DNA from: Rhodospirillales bacterium
GTDB taxonomy: Bacteria; Pseudomonadota; Alphaproteobacteria; ATCC43930; CGMCC-115725
Assembly (NCBI GenBank): GCA_028288725.1
Contig: JAQGIC010000133.1
Coordinates: forward strand, 31,129 to 95,128
Direction: 5' to 3'
DNA: 64,000 nucleotides
Part shown: positions 34,981 through 44,163 of the stretch, piece by piece
Layout: every line of letters begins with the position of its first letter
How positions within the stretch are numbered: the stretch's first letter is position 1
Position numbers and translations under genes: made by a program
Notes under the pieces: generated by a model
The model's input: only the letters and a program-made list of their open reading frames with translations
What the model was told of the DNA's origin: nothing
The model's database searches: none

Positions 34981-36330
34981 ATGATGATCCCATGTGACCT
35001 CCTGCTCGACAACGTGACGATCGTGACCTCGGATCCGCGGACCCCGGTCATTCGCGACGGAGCGATCGCCGTGGCTGGAAGCCGCCTCTGCTTCGTCGGA
35101 CCGGCCGCCGAGGCTGGGCTCCTGCGCCCCCTGCGCCGGCTTTCGATGGCGGGAAGGGTGGTCACGCCGGGCCTCGTCAACGTCCATACCCATGCGATCC
35201 TCAGCATGGTCCGCGGCGTGGCCGAGGATCTGGGCTTTGCCCCCGCCTATACGCCCGGCATTCCCCATGGCCACGATGTGACGCCGGAAGACGCCTGGGC
35301 CCTGGCCCGCCTGGGCGCGCTCGAAGCGCTCATGTTCGGCTCGACCCTGATCAACGACAGCTTCGTGCACGCCGAGGTGACGGTCGAGGCGATGGCCAGT
35401 CTCGGCCTCAGGGTCTGGAGCTGCGGGCGCATCCATGACGCGGACTTCTCGCAGATCGGCGACGGGCGCTGGAGCTATCACGGCGAGATCGGCGACAAGA
35501 CGCTGGGCGCCGCCGTGGCACTCGCCGAGCGATGGCACGGCAAGGCCGACGGCCGCATCGGCGTGCAGTTCGCGGCGCATGCCCCGGATACCTGCTCCGA
35601 TGCGTTCCTGGCGCGGATCGCCGCCACGGCCAATGATCTGGGCCTGCGGGTCAATACCCACCTGGCGCAGAGCCGGGCCGAGGTCCGCCAGGTCCGTGCG
35701 CGCAGCGGCCGGTCGCCGGTCGAGGTGCTCGATGCGGCCGGGCTGCTGAACGACCGCCTAATTGCCACCCATTGCCTGTTCCTCGACGACGGGGAGATCG
35801 AGCGGATCGGCCGCGCGGGCGTTCACATCGCCCATATCCCGAAAGGAAACGCGACGGGCGGCACGGTCGCGCCGACGGCCAAGCTGCGGGCGGCGGGGGC
35901 GAAGCTGGTGCTCGGCACGGACAACATGCACGCCGACATGGTCGAGGTGATGCGCTGGGCGCTGGCGATGGGCCGGGTCCAGGCCGGCGGCGTGCCCGAG
36001 GATTGGCAGCCGGCCCATGCACTGCAGTGGGCGACGATGGGCGGGGCCGCCGCCATGGGCCTCGACGACCAGATCGGCAGCCTGGAAGTCGGCAAGAAGG
36101 CCGACTTCGTCGTCTTCGATTTCCGGCGTCCGCATCTGACGCCGCTGCTCAACCCGATCGGCAGCCTCGTCCATGTCGCCCAGGGCCGCGACGTGGAGAT
36201 GGTCGTGGTCGATGGTCGCGTGGTGGTCGAGGACGGCCAGCCGACCCTCGCCGACATGGCGGAAATCTGCCGCGAGGGCCAAGCTGCCGCGGATCGCCTG
36301 TGGCGGGTCGCGCGCGGCGGCGCCTCGTGA
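34981..36330 (+). CDS. Amidohydrolase, TrzA/AtzA/cytosine deaminase-like
   Basis: The 449-residue metal-dependent hydrolase has VVTPGLVNVHTHAILSMVRG (metal His pair near residue 64), VNTHLAQSRAEVRQ, ATHCLFLDDGEIERI, IPKGNATGGTVAPTAKLRAAG, and the metal Asp in VLGTDNMHADMVE. The C-terminal beta-sandwich has VGKKADFVVFD. Relatives deaminate or dechlorinate triazines, guanine, or adenosyl compounds. Start 34981 (ATGATG) is chosen because the sigma-54 promoter lies inside any longer open frame. It leads an operon of four genes with hydantoinase and racemase. Confidence 0.88.
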   Translation: MMIPCDLLLDNVTIVTSDPRTPVIRDGAIAVAGSRLCFVGPAAEAGLLRPLRRLSMAGRVVTPGLVNVHTHAILSMVRGVAEDLGFAPAYTPGIPHGHDVTPEDAWALARLGALEALMFGSTLINDSFVHAEVTVEAMASLGLRVWSCGRIHDADFSQIGDGRWSYHGEIGDKTLGAAVALAERWHGKADGRIGVQFAAHAPDTCSDAFLARIAATANDLGLRVNTHLAQSRAEVRQVRARSGRSPVEVLDAAGLLNDRLIATHCLFLDDGEIERIGRAGVHIAHIPKGNATGGTVAPTAKLRAAGAKLVLGTDNMHADMVEVMRWALAMGRVQAGGVPEDWQPAHALQWATMGGAAAMGLDDQIGSLEVGKKADFVVFDFRRPHLTPLLNPIGSLVHVAQGRDVEMVVVDGRVVVEDGQPTLADMAEICREGQAAADRLWRVARGGAS

Positions 36331-36350
36331 ATACTGCGGAGAAACGATAG

Positions 36351-37781
36351 ATGGACGCATTCGATCTGGTCATCCGCAATGCCCGGGTCGCGACCGCGGC
36401 CGACGTCTTCTCGGCTGACATCGCGGTGCGCGGCGGCATAATCGTGGCGCTCGGCCTTGGGCTGCCGGCCGGGCAACGCGAGATCGATGCGGCTGGACGA
36501 TATGTGCTGCCGGGCGGCGTCGATGGGCATTGCCATCTGGATCAGCCGACCGGCGACAGCTCCCGCATGGCCGACGACTTCTTTACGGGGACGCGCTCGG
36601 CCGCCTGCGGTGGCACGACCACGATCATCCCCTTCGCCTGCCAGGCCAAGGGCGGCTCGCTCCGGGCAGCGGTCGAGGATTATCATCGGCGGGCCGCGGA
36701 CAAGCCGGTGATCGACTACGCTTTCCACCTGATCGTGACCGATCCGACCGAGAAGGTGCTGACCGAGGAGCTGCCGGCGCTGATCGCCGAAGGCTACACC
36801 TCGTTCAAGATCTACATGACGTACGATGCCTTGAAGCTGAACGACCGGCAGATTCTCGAAACCCTGGCCGTCGCCCGGCGCGAGGGCGCCATGACGATGA
36901 TCCATGCGGAGAATACCGACTGCATCGCGTGGCTGACCGACCGGCTGCTCGCGGCCGGCTGCGCCGCCCCGCATTTCCATGCGACGTCCCGGCCGATGCT
37001 GGTCGAGCGCGAGGCGACCCATCGGGCGATCGCGCTATCGGAACTGGTCGACGTGCCGATCCTGATCGTGCATGTCTCCGGTCGCGAGGCGGTGGAGCAG
37101 ATCCGCTGGGCACAGGGCCATGGACTGCGCGTCCTGGCCGAGACCTGCCCGCAATACCTCTTCCTTACCGCCGACGACCTGGAGCGGGACGGCTTCGAGG
37201 GCGCGAAATGCATCTGCAGCCCGCCGCCGCGCGATGCGGCGAACCAGCAGGTCATCTGGGACGGGCTGGCGAACGGCACGTTCCAGGTCTTCTCGTCCGA
37301 CCATGCGCCGTTCCGGTTCGACGGACCCGACGGCAAGAAGGCGTCCGGCGCGGATGCATCCTTCGACAAGGTGCCGAACGGCATCCCAGGGCTGGAGACG
37401 CGGCTGCCGCTGCTGTTCTCGGAGGGGGTCAATACCGGTCGGCTCGACATCAACAGCTTCGTCGCCTTGACGGCGACCAACGTCGCGAAGATCTACGGCC
37501 TCTATCCGACCAAGGGCACGATCGCCGTCGGGTCGGATGCCGATCTCGTGATCTGGAACGACCGCGCCGACATCACCCTGACCAACGCCATGCTGCATCA
37601 TAACGTCGACTATACGCCCTACGAGGGACGGCGGCTGACGGCCTGGCCGGCGCTGACGCTCTCGCGCGGCGAGATCGTCTGGTCGGACGGCGAGATGGTG
37701 GCGACACCCGGCCGGGGCCGCTTCCTGCGCCGCAGCCGCCCCGGGCCCGCCGGCGTCCGGCGCGGCGGATACGCGCCATGA
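36351..37781 (+). CDS. Dihydropyrimidinase / D-hydantoinase family cyclic amidase
   Basis: The 476-residue enzyme carries all binuclear-centre motifs: GGVDGHCHLDQP (HxH), YTSFKIYMTYDAL with the carboxylated Lys, MIHAEN, LIVHVSG and FSSDHAPF. It hydrolyses cyclic amides such as dihydropyrimidines, hydantoins or allantoin-like rings. GGAG nine bases before the ATG is the ribosome site. Its stop overlaps the next start (ATGA). The C-terminal 30 residues are Arg/Pro-rich and probably disordered. Substrate specificity is not readable; linkage to a racemase-like gene resembles hydantoin-utilisation clusters. Confidence 0.92.
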   Translation: MDAFDLVIRNARVATAADVFSADIAVRGGIIVALGLGLPAGQREIDAAGRYVLPGGVDGHCHLDQPTGDSSRMADDFFTGTRSAACGGTTTIIPFACQAKGGSLRAAVEDYHRRAADKPVIDYAFHLIVTDPTEKVLTEELPALIAEGYTSFKIYMTYDALKLNDRQILETLAVARREGAMTMIHAENTDCIAWLTDRLLAAGCAAPHFHATSRPMLVEREATHRAIALSELVDVPILIVHVSGREAVEQIRWAQGHGLRVLAETCPQYLFLTADDLERDGFEGAKCICSPPPRDAANQQVIWDGLANGTFQVFSSDHAPFRFDGPDGKKASGADASFDKVPNGIPGLETRLPLLFSEGVNTGRLDINSFVALTATNVAKIYGLYPTKGTIAVGSDADLVIWNDRADITLTNAMLHHNVDYTPYEGRRLTAWPALTLSRGEIVWSDGEMVATPGRGRFLRRSRPGPAGVRRGGYAP

Positions 37782-38575
37782 ACCCGATAGCGGGCACCCC
37801 GGCACCGGGCACGGGCGCGCGCATCGTCCTGCTCAATCCGAACACCTCGTCCGGCGTGACCGCCCGGATCGACGCGGCCGCCCGAGCGGCCGCCGCGCCC
37901 GGTACGGTGCTGAGCTGTCTCACGGCCCCCTATGGCGTGCCCTACATCGCCACGCGGTCGGAGGCGGTCGTGGGCGCGCGCGTCGCGCTCGAGATGGCGG
38001 CCGAGCATTGCCACGACGCCGACGCGATGATCATTGCGGCCTTCGGCGACCCGGGCCTGGGCGGGGCTCGCGAAATCCTGCCGATCCCGGTGATCGGCCT
38101 GGCGGAAGCGGCGATGCTGACCGCCTGCATGCTGGGCCGTCGCTTTGCCATCGTCTCGTTCGCGACCGCCCTCGGGCCCTGGTACCGGGAATGCGTCGAC
38201 TACCACGGTCTGGCCGGACGGCTCGCAGGCATACGCCTGCTCGACGGCGCCTTCGCCGCGATCGACCACGTCCAGTCCGAGAAGGAGGATCTGCTGGTAG
38301 CGCTGGCGCATCGCGCGGTCGAGGAAGACGGGGCCGACGTGATCATCCTGGCCGGCGCGCCGCTCGCCGGGCTCGCCGCCCGGGTCGCCGACCGCATCCC
38401 CGTACCGGTCGTCGACGGTGTGGCCGCCGCCGTGAAGCAGGCCGAGGCCCTGGCGGCGCTCAGGCCGCGAAAGGCGACGGCCGGCACCTTCCGGCGACCG
38501 GCGCCCAAGCCGGTGACCGGGGTGGCTCCAGCGCTCGAACGCCTGATGGCGGGTCCCTCCGAAGGATCGAACTGA
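37778..38575 (+). CDS. Asp/Glu/hydantoin racemase family protein lacking both catalytic cysteines
   Basis: The 265-residue protein has the family start RIVLLNPNTSSGVTARI and the conserved AFGDPGLGGAREI and PVIGLAEAAM blocks of hydantoin and allantoin racemases. In those enzymes two cysteines flip the proton. Here the first site reads IIAAFGDPG (Ala88) and the second reads ILAGAPLAG (Gly193), so neither cysteine is present. It may be a decarboxylase-, isomerase- or binding-type derivative. It is coupled on both sides (ATGA with the hydantoinase, TGATG with the second amidohydrolase), so it is clearly expressed with them. Confidence 0.85.
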   Translation: MNPIAGTPAPGTGARIVLLNPNTSSGVTARIDAAARAAAAPGTVLSCLTAPYGVPYIATRSEAVVGARVALEMAAEHCHDADAMIIAAFGDPGLGGAREILPIPVIGLAEAAMLTACMLGRRFAIVSFATALGPWYRECVDYHGLAGRLAGIRLLDGAFAAIDHVQSEKEDLLVALAHRAVEEDGADVIILAGAPLAGLAARVADRIPVPVVDGVAAAVKQAEALAALRPRKATAGTFRRPAPKPVTGVAPALERLMAGPSEGSN

Positions 38576-40077
38576 TGGGCAGGATGGTGCTGACCAACGC
38601 GCTGGCGCTGCTCGGCCCGACGGCGGAGCGCAGCCCGACGCCGGTCGATATCGTCATCGAGGGCCGGCACATCGCCGCGATCCGCCCCGCCGGCACCGAA
38701 CCGCCCGACGGCGACACGGTCGATTGCCGCAACCGGCTGGTGACGCCGGGCCTGATCAACGGCCACCAGCACTCGCACGAGTATTACTACAAGGGGCGCA
38801 CCGACAACCTGCCGCTCGAGCTGTGGATGAACTATGTCCGTCCGCTGAAGCCGATCCCGCTGACCGCGCGCCAGGTCTATCTGCGCAGCATGGCCGCGGC
38901 GATCGAGTCGATCCGCTCTGGCACGACGACCTTGTGCGACGACATGAATGTCAGCCCGGTGCTGCAGCTCGATCACGTCGATGCGGCATTCCAGGCCTAT
39001 GAGGATTCGGGCCTGCGCTGCCTCGTCGGCATCACGCTGTTCGATCGGCCGTTCTTCCGTGCCGTGCCCTTCGTCGAGGAGGAATTCCCGCCCGAACTGC
39101 TCCGCGAGTACGACGGCGCCGGCCAGACGCCGCCGGCGGAGATGCTCGCTTTCGCGGAGGAGCTCGCCCGCCGGCGCCACCCGCGCGACCACCGCGTCGG
39201 CTTCATGGCGACGCCGTCGGCGCCGCAACGCTGCACGCCCGACTTCCTGATGGCGGTGCGCGACATGGCGAGCCGCCATGACCTGCCGCTGATGATCCAT
39301 GCCCAGGAAACGCGGCTGCAGGTCGTGACCGGCCAGCTCTGGCACGGCAAGACCATGATCGAATATCTGGACGAGCTGGGCTTTCTCGCCGCCAAAACCC
39401 AGCTGATCCATGCGGTATGGCTGACCCCGCGCGAGATCGAGATCCTGGCCCGGACCGGGACCAGCGTGCAGCACAACCCGACCAGCAATCTGAAGCTCGG
39501 ATCGGGGATCGCGCCGCTGCGCGCGCTGCTCGATGCCGGCGTGAACGTCAGCCTGGGCAGCGACGGCTGCGGCTCGATCGAGACGCTCAACATGCAGCTC
39601 GTCCTGATGGCCGCCGCCCTGGTGCAGAAGCTGCGCGGCGAGCACACGAGCTGGACCGGTGCGCGCGAAGCCTTCGCCGCCGGAACGATGGGCGGGGCGC
39701 GGGCGCTCGGCTTCGGGGCCGAGCTCGGCGCGATCGAGGTCGGGCGCATCGCCGACCTCGTGACCTACCGGCTCGACCGCGTGCCGTTCGTGCCGCTCAA
39801 TGATCCGCTACGCCAGCTCGTCTATGCCGAGACCGGCTCCGGCGTGGACACCGTCATCGTCGACGGCGAGATCATCTTCGCCGACGGTCGCTTCACCCGG
39901 ATCGACGAGGATGCCATCCTGGCCGAGCTGGCGGAGGAACATGCCCGGCTCGAGCCGTTCCTGGCCGCCTCGGAGCGGGATACGGCGCGGATGCTCCCGG
40001 CCTACGAGCGCATCCACCGCCGCTGTCTCGGCCATCCCATCGCCGCCGACACCTACCGGGCACGGTTCGACGATTGA
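38575..40077 (+). CDS. Amidohydrolase, TrzA/AtzA-like (second)
   Basis: The 500-residue enzyme has LVTPGLINGHQHSHEYYYKGR (HxH metal pair; the second His is followed by SHEYYY), MIHAQETRLQV, LIHAVWLTPREIEIL, QHNPTSNLKLGSGIAPLR and LGSDGCGSIETLNMQLV. It is a distinct subgroup from the first amidohydrolase, with a longer C-terminus. It likely removes an amino or amide group from a ring or its opened product. The start overlaps the racemase stop by one base. The gene ends 16 bp before a convergent gene. Confidence 0.88.
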   Translation: MGRMVLTNALALLGPTAERSPTPVDIVIEGRHIAAIRPAGTEPPDGDTVDCRNRLVTPGLINGHQHSHEYYYKGRTDNLPLELWMNYVRPLKPIPLTARQVYLRSMAAAIESIRSGTTTLCDDMNVSPVLQLDHVDAAFQAYEDSGLRCLVGITLFDRPFFRAVPFVEEEFPPELLREYDGAGQTPPAEMLAFAEELARRRHPRDHRVGFMATPSAPQRCTPDFLMAVRDMASRHDLPLMIHAQETRLQVVTGQLWHGKTMIEYLDELGFLAAKTQLIHAVWLTPREIEILARTGTSVQHNPTSNLKLGSGIAPLRALLDAGVNVSLGSDGCGSIETLNMQLVLMAAALVQKLRGEHTSWTGAREAFAAGTMGGARALGFGAELGAIEVGRIADLVTYRLDRVPFVPLNDPLRQLVYAETGSGVDTVIVDGEIIFADGRFTRIDEDAILAELAEEHARLEPFLAASERDTARMLPAYERIHRRCLGHPIAADTYRARFDD

Positions 40078-40093
40078 GACGCGGTTGCCGCCC

Positions 40094-40822
40094 CTATGGA
40101 CTCTCGCCGAATAACCGGCCCCAGCCGGTGACCCGGGACGGCGCGACGCCGGCGGTCCGAAGCGCATTCCAGACGACGACCGAGATGCTGTCATAGATCG
40201 GCAGGCCGACCTCGGGCTCCAGGGCCTCCACCAGCGGAGCGCCGGCAAAGTTGGTGCAGAGCATGGTGATCGCCTGCGGGCGGCTTTGCGCGACCTCCCG
40301 CACGAGGGCGGCGATCTCGGGCCCTTCCACCTCGGCGAAGGAGAAATTGTCCTCGATGCCGAGATGGCGTTCGGCGACGCACTCTATGCCGTTCGCCGCG
40401 AAGGTAGCGACGATGCGCGCCTGTACGTCGGCGAGGTAGGGCGTAACGAGGCCGAGCCGGGTGACGCCCTTCCGGCGCAGGACCTCGACCAGCGAGAGGA
40501 CGGAGGTGACGGCGGGAATGCCGGTCGTGCCGACGACGTCCTGGCAGAGTTTCTCGTCGTGTTCGAGGCCGAGCCAGCCGGCCGACGTGCCGTTCCAGCC
40601 GATGACGCCGACCCGCGCATCGGCCAGCAACCGCGCGGCCGCCAGCATCGGCGCCGGTTCGAACTGGCCGACGGAGGACGCGCCGAGCGAAATGCTGGTG
40701 ACGGGGAAACGGGCGAAATGGACGGAAACCTCCGGCAAGGACGCCAGCATTGCCGTGGTCACCGGCTCGAGCACCGTATTGGATGACGGCGTCAACATGC
40801 CGAGCCGAACGCGAGTTGTCAT
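40094..40822 (-). CDS. Maleate isomerase / arylmalonate decarboxylase family protein with one cysteine
   Basis: The 242-residue protein starts with RLGMLTPSSNTVLEPVTTAML, the maleate isomerase/AMDase family block. In isomerases the first catalytic site is a Cys-Thr-Ser; here it is GWNGTSAGWLG with Gly78. The second site, ITMLCTNFAGAPL, keeps Cys189. A single C-terminal cysteine with Gly at the first site is the arylmalonate decarboxylase pattern. It lies downstream of the polar amino-acid importer genes on the same strand and is probably in that operon. Confidence 0.82.
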   Translation of the reverse strand: MTTRVRLGMLTPSSNTVLEPVTTAMLASLPEVSVHFARFPVTSISLGASSVGQFEPAPMLAAARLLADARVGVIGWNGTSAGWLGLEHDEKLCQDVVGTTGIPAVTSVLSLVEVLRRKGVTRLGLVTPYLADVQARIVATFAANGIECVAERHLGIEDNFSFAEVEGPEIAALVREVAQSRPQAITMLCTNFAGAPLVEALEPEVGLPIYDSISVVVWNALRTAGVAPSRVTGWGRLFGESP

Positions 40823-40929
40823 GATGTCTTCCGATTGCCTTCTTACGACTTGAGTTTGGCCGCCGAGCGAGGATGCCCAGTGGCAGACGCGAGCACGCGC
40901 CCATGGTAGACGCCGCGGCGCGACGGCGC

Positions 40930-41748
40930 CTATTGGATGAAGAGGTCGGCCTGGCGTGCCCGCCATGTCCCGAGGAACTGCTGCAGGCGCGCCGTCTCCG
41001 GCGTCCGCAGCACCGTCTTGGGCGCACCCTGCTCGACGATCTTCCCCTCGTCCATGAAGATCAGCCGGTCGGAGACTTCCGAGGCGAAGCCCATCTCGTG
41101 AGTCGCAACGACCATCGTCATGCCGTCGGCCGCGAGCTGGCGCATGACGTCCAGCACCTCGCCGACCCGTTCGGGGTCGAGCGCCGAGGTCGGTTCGTCG
41201 AACAGCATGATCGTGGGTTTCATGGCAAGCGCGCGGCCGATGGCGACACGCTGCTGCTGGCCGCCCGAAAGACGGGCCGGATAAACGTCGGCGCGGTCCG
41301 CCAGCCCGACCTTGGCGAGCATCTTCCGGCCGATCTCCTCCGCTTCGGCCCGCGCCATGCCGCGCGCGAGGCGCAGCGGGGTGGTGATGTTGCCGAGCGC
41401 GGTCATGTGCGACCAAAGGTTGAACTGCTGGAACACCATGCCGAGCCCGCGGCGGGTATGGTCGACCTGCACGTCCCGATCGGCGATGCGCTTGCCGTCG
41501 ACGAAGCTGTAGCCGAGCGACTTGCCGTGGATATAGACGACGCCGTCGTCGTACCGTTCGAGGAACGCCATGCAGCGGAGCAGCGTGCTCTTGCCGGACC
41601 CCGACGGCCCGATGATGCAGACGCATTCCGATTGGCCGACGTCGAGGTCGATGCCGTCCAGGACCGTTTGGTCGCCGAAGCGCTTGCGCAGGTCGCGAAG
41701 CTGGAGCACGGCCGCGCCGTCGCCGATCTTCTTCAGGGCTGGGCTCAT
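40930..41748 (-). CDS. Polar amino-acid-type ABC transporter ATP-binding protein
   Basis: The 272-residue ATPase has Walker [19 protein letters not shown] (about residues 47-64), [17 protein letters not shown], signature [17 protein letters not shown], and Walker [15 protein letters not shown] with [11 protein letters not shown], the GlnQ/HisP pattern. It powers the importer whose two permeases and binding protein lie immediately upstream; its start overlaps the permease stop (ATGA). Confidence 0.94.
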   Translation of the reverse strand: MSPALKKIGDGAAVLQLRDLRKRFGDQTVLDGIDLDVGQSECVCIIGPSGSGKSTLLRCMAFLERYDDGVVYIHGKSLGYSFVDGKRIADRDVQVDHTRRGLGMVFQQFNLWSHMTALGNITTPLRLARGMARAEAEEIGRKMLAKVGLADRADVYPARLSGGQQQRVAIGRALAMKPTIMLFDEPTSALDPERVGEVLDVMRQLAADGMTMVVATHEMGFASEVSDRLIFMDEGKIVEQGAPKTVLRTPETARLQQFLGTWRARQADLFIQ

Positions 41749-42395
41749 CGCGGGATACTGCTTTCCAGACGTCGGGCGCCGGCGCTCAGGACGATCACCA
41801 TCGCCCAGTAGGACAGTGCCAAGAAAAGATAGGGTGCGGTCACGCTGAACGTCTCGTTGACCATGCGGCCGGTTTCGAAGGTGATCTCGGGGACCGTGAT
41901 GACGGAGAGCACCGAGGAATCCTTCAGGATGCTGATCGCCTGGTTCGCCGAGGGCGGGATCGTCAGCAGGGCGACCTGGCGGAACTGGACGTGCCAGAAG
42001 GCTTGAAGCCGCGACAGTCCGAGCAGGCGCGCCGCCTCGATCTGCCCGGCGGGGACGGCGGTGAAGCTCGCCCGCACGATCTCGGAGAATTGCGCGCTCG
42101 TATAGAGCAGGAGGCCGATGATGCCGGCCGGCACGGCATCGAGCGTGATCCCGAAGGCGGGGCCGCCGTAGTACAGGAGGAAGAGCTGGATCAGCAGCGG
42201 TGTTCCGCGCAGCACCTCGACATAGCCGACGACCAGCCAGCGCACCGGCGGAAACCGGATGCGCCGAAGCAATGCGACGACGAAGCCCAGGATCATGCCC
42301 GCCGTAATGGCGATCACGCAGACCTCGGCGGTGATCGCGACGCCCTCCAGGAGCCGCGGCATGTAGGCCGAAAGCAGCAGCAGGTCGGCAGGCAT
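41745..42395 (-). CDS. Polar amino-acid-type ABC transporter permease (second)
   Basis: This 216-residue permease of the HisM/GlnP type has [20 protein letters not shown] (about residues 57-76) and the coupling segment [21 protein letters not shown], with about five membrane helices. It overlaps the ATPase start by 4 bp and its own ATG shares one base with the stop of the other permease. The two permeases form a heterodimer. Confidence 0.93.
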   Translation of the reverse strand: MPADLLLLSAYMPRLLEGVAITAEVCVIAITAGMILGFVVALLRRIRFPPVRWLVVGYVEVLRGTPLLIQLFLLYYGGPAFGITLDAVPAGIIGLLLYTSAQFSEIVRASFTAVPAGQIEAARLLGLSRLQAFWHVQFRQVALLTIPPSANQAISILKDSSVLSVITVPEITFETGRMVNETFSVTAPYLFLALSYWAMVIVLSAGARRLESSIPR

Positions 42396-43054
42396 CAGCG
42401 CTGGAATCCCATGCCGAGTCGCCGTTCGGCGAGTTGCCCCAGTCCCGAGATCATCAGGGTCAGGACGATATAGAGCAGGGCCGCGCTGGCATAGATCTCG
42501 ACCGGGCGGTAGGTCAGCGCCACGAGCTGCTGGCTGACCCTCACGAGATCCGTGATGGCGATCACGGAGACGAGCGACGAGCTCTTCATGATGTCGACCG
42601 CCGCGTTGGTCAGGGACGGCAGCACCAAGCGCAGAAGCTGCGGTGCCACGACGTAAACCCGGATCTGCCAGGGGTCCATCCGCAGGATGCGGGCGGCTTC
42701 GATCTGGCTCGGCGGGATCATCATGTATCCCGCCCGGTAGATCTCCGCCTGATAGGCGCCCGTGTTCAACGTCAGGGCGAGGATCGCCGCCGGCCAGGCG
42801 TCGATGTTGAGGCCGAAGGCCGGCGGCAGATAGAAGATCGCAAGGATCGTCACCAGGAGCGGCAGGCCGCGGCAGACGCTGACGAAGCCGCGGCCGAGCC
42901 CCCGGGCGATCGGACTGGTCGAAAGCTGCAGACCGCAGACCGCCGCGCCGACGATCATGCCGAGCGCCACGGACACCACCGTCAGCACCAGCGTGATGGC
43001 CGCACCGTGCAGCAGTTGCGGCAGGTTGGCGGTGATGAGGCCCACAGAAATCAA
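42395..43054 (-). CDS. Polar amino-acid-type ABC transporter permease (first)
   Basis: The 219-residue permease has [20 protein letters not shown] and [21 protein letters not shown] (EAA loop), with an N-terminal hydrophobic segment [23 protein letters not shown]. It is the partner of the second permease, downstream of the binding-protein gene with a 19-bp gap. Confidence 0.93.
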   Translation of the reverse strand: MISVGLITANLPQLLHGAAITLVLTVVSVALGMIVGAAVCGLQLSTSPIARGLGRGFVSVCRGLPLLVTILAIFYLPPAFGLNIDAWPAAILALTLNTGAYQAEIYRAGYMMIPPSQIEAARILRMDPWQIRVYVVAPQLLRLVLPSLTNAAVDIMKSSSLVSVIAITDLVRVSQQLVALTYRPVEIYASAALLYIVLTLMISGLGQLAERRLGMGFQR

Positions 43055-43073
43055 CGACTCGGCCGGGCTTCGA

Positions 43074-43925
43074 TCACATTGCCGGCGTCGGAGAGGTGTC
43101 GGGCAGGTCCATGGTGAAACCGAACCACTGCCGCTGAAGCTCGGCCATCTTGCCGGACCGCTTCAGTTCCAACAGGCCCTGATTGAGGAATTCCCGCAGG
43201 CTCGCCGTATCGGGCTCGTTCCGCACGGCCCAGGCGTAATAGGTCTTTGGCCCGATGGTCTGGTTGACGATCTCGAACGTGTCCGGACGTGCTTTCAAGA
43301 GCGGTCCGAGATTGGAGATCGCCTGGACGACCGCCTGGATCCGGCCGGCCGCGAGATCGGCATAAGCACCGTCGAAATCGGTATATTCCTTGATCTGAGC
43401 GACGCCCTTGCCGCCCTGCTTCTGCAATTCGTCGCTGTAGGTGTGGATGATCTGGAGTTGAGCCGACCCGGCTTCGGTCCCGACGGTCTTGCCGACGAGG
43501 TCTTCGGCCCGCGTGATCGTGGTGTCGCCCTTCCGCTTCAGCACGACCACCGTCGCGTCACCGACCGGGATCGTAAACGCGAAATGCTCGCTCCGCGCCT
43601 TCGTGATGACGATGGAGGTGCCGCCCAGATCCCACTTCTTGGCGGTCAGGCCGGGCATGATCCCCTGGAACGGCAAATCGAGCTGATTGACCTTTACACC
43701 CGGCAGCTTGGCAAGGATCATATGCAGCATTTCGGTGCCGTAGCCGACGATCTTGCCGTCTTGAACAAACTCATAGGGTGCGAAACGCGCTTCCGTCGCG
43801 ACGGTGATTTCATGCTTCTGCTGGATGTCGGACAGGAGATCGGCATGTGCCGGCAGCGAGCCGGAAAATGCGCCGGCCATGCCGAGCGCGAGAAAGAACC
43901 TGGTACGGGCAAGCTTGAGAAACAT
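43074..43925 (-). CDS. Polar amino-acid-type ABC transporter substrate-binding protein
   Basis: The 283-residue type 2 binding protein has a signal peptide (MFLKLARTRFF, hydrophobic core, cut near PAHA about residue 28). It continues with ITVATEARFAPYEFVQDGKIVGYGTEML, the standard start of this family, and later DLVGKTVGTEAGSAQ and AYADLAAGRIQAVV. GGAGG seven bases before ATG 43925 fixes the start. A sigma-54 promoter lies 70-84 bp upstream. The cargo is probably an amino acid-like or ureido acid. Confidence 0.92.
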   Translation of the reverse strand: MFLKLARTRFFLALGMAGAFSGSLPAHADLLSDIQQKHEITVATEARFAPYEFVQDGKIVGYGTEMLHMILAKLPGVKVNQLDLPFQGIMPGLTAKKWDLGGTSIVITKARSEHFAFTIPVGDATVVVLKRKGDTTITRAEDLVGKTVGTEAGSAQLQIIHTYSDELQKQGGKGVAQIKEYTDFDGAYADLAAGRIQAVVQAISNLGPLLKARPDTFEIVNQTIGPKTYYAWAVRNEPDTASLREFLNQGLLELKRSGKMAELQRQWFGFTMDLPDTSPTPAM

Positions 43926-43994
43926 GACGCCTCCGGTTCGGTTGAGCGGGCAGATTTCTTTTCGGACGACCGAGACCCCGCGCAGTGACAGAGA

Positions 43995-44009
43995 GCAAGA
44001 GGTATGCCA
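43995..44009 (-). promoter_or_regulatory. Sigma-54 promoter of the polar importer operon
   Basis: On the minus strand TGGCAT-acctc-TTGC(T) places GG and GC ten bases apart and includes the weak base after TTGC. The expected transcript begins near 43983, about 58 bp before the binding-protein ATG. Confidence 0.78.
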
Positions 44010-44099
44010 GTGCCGGTGGACAGGCATGCGGCCGCCGCGCGCCGGCCGTGGCCGATCGAGCTCTCGATGCAAAACCCTGACGCCGCGCCACTCGCCGGG

Positions 44100-44119
44100 A
44101 AAATTGAATTACGAATTTA
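44100..44119. promoter_or_regulatory. Candidate GntR operator, site 2
   Basis: AAAATTGAATTACGAATTTA matches site 1 at 34841 (AAAATTGAAT-N3-GAATT-Y-A) and lies between gntR and the divergent importer operon. The surrounding AATTGAATT...AATTTAATT symmetry supports dimeric binding. Confidence 0.62.
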
Positions 44120-44163
44120 ATTATCGGCCGCTTCTTTCCCTGTCCCATGGGAAAATTAGGGTC

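Noticed and set aside
35535..35550. Further TGGCACGGC sigma-54-like sequences inside genes (for example near 35535 and 39342)
   Set aside because: They lack the TTGC element at the required spacing and lie within coding sequence.
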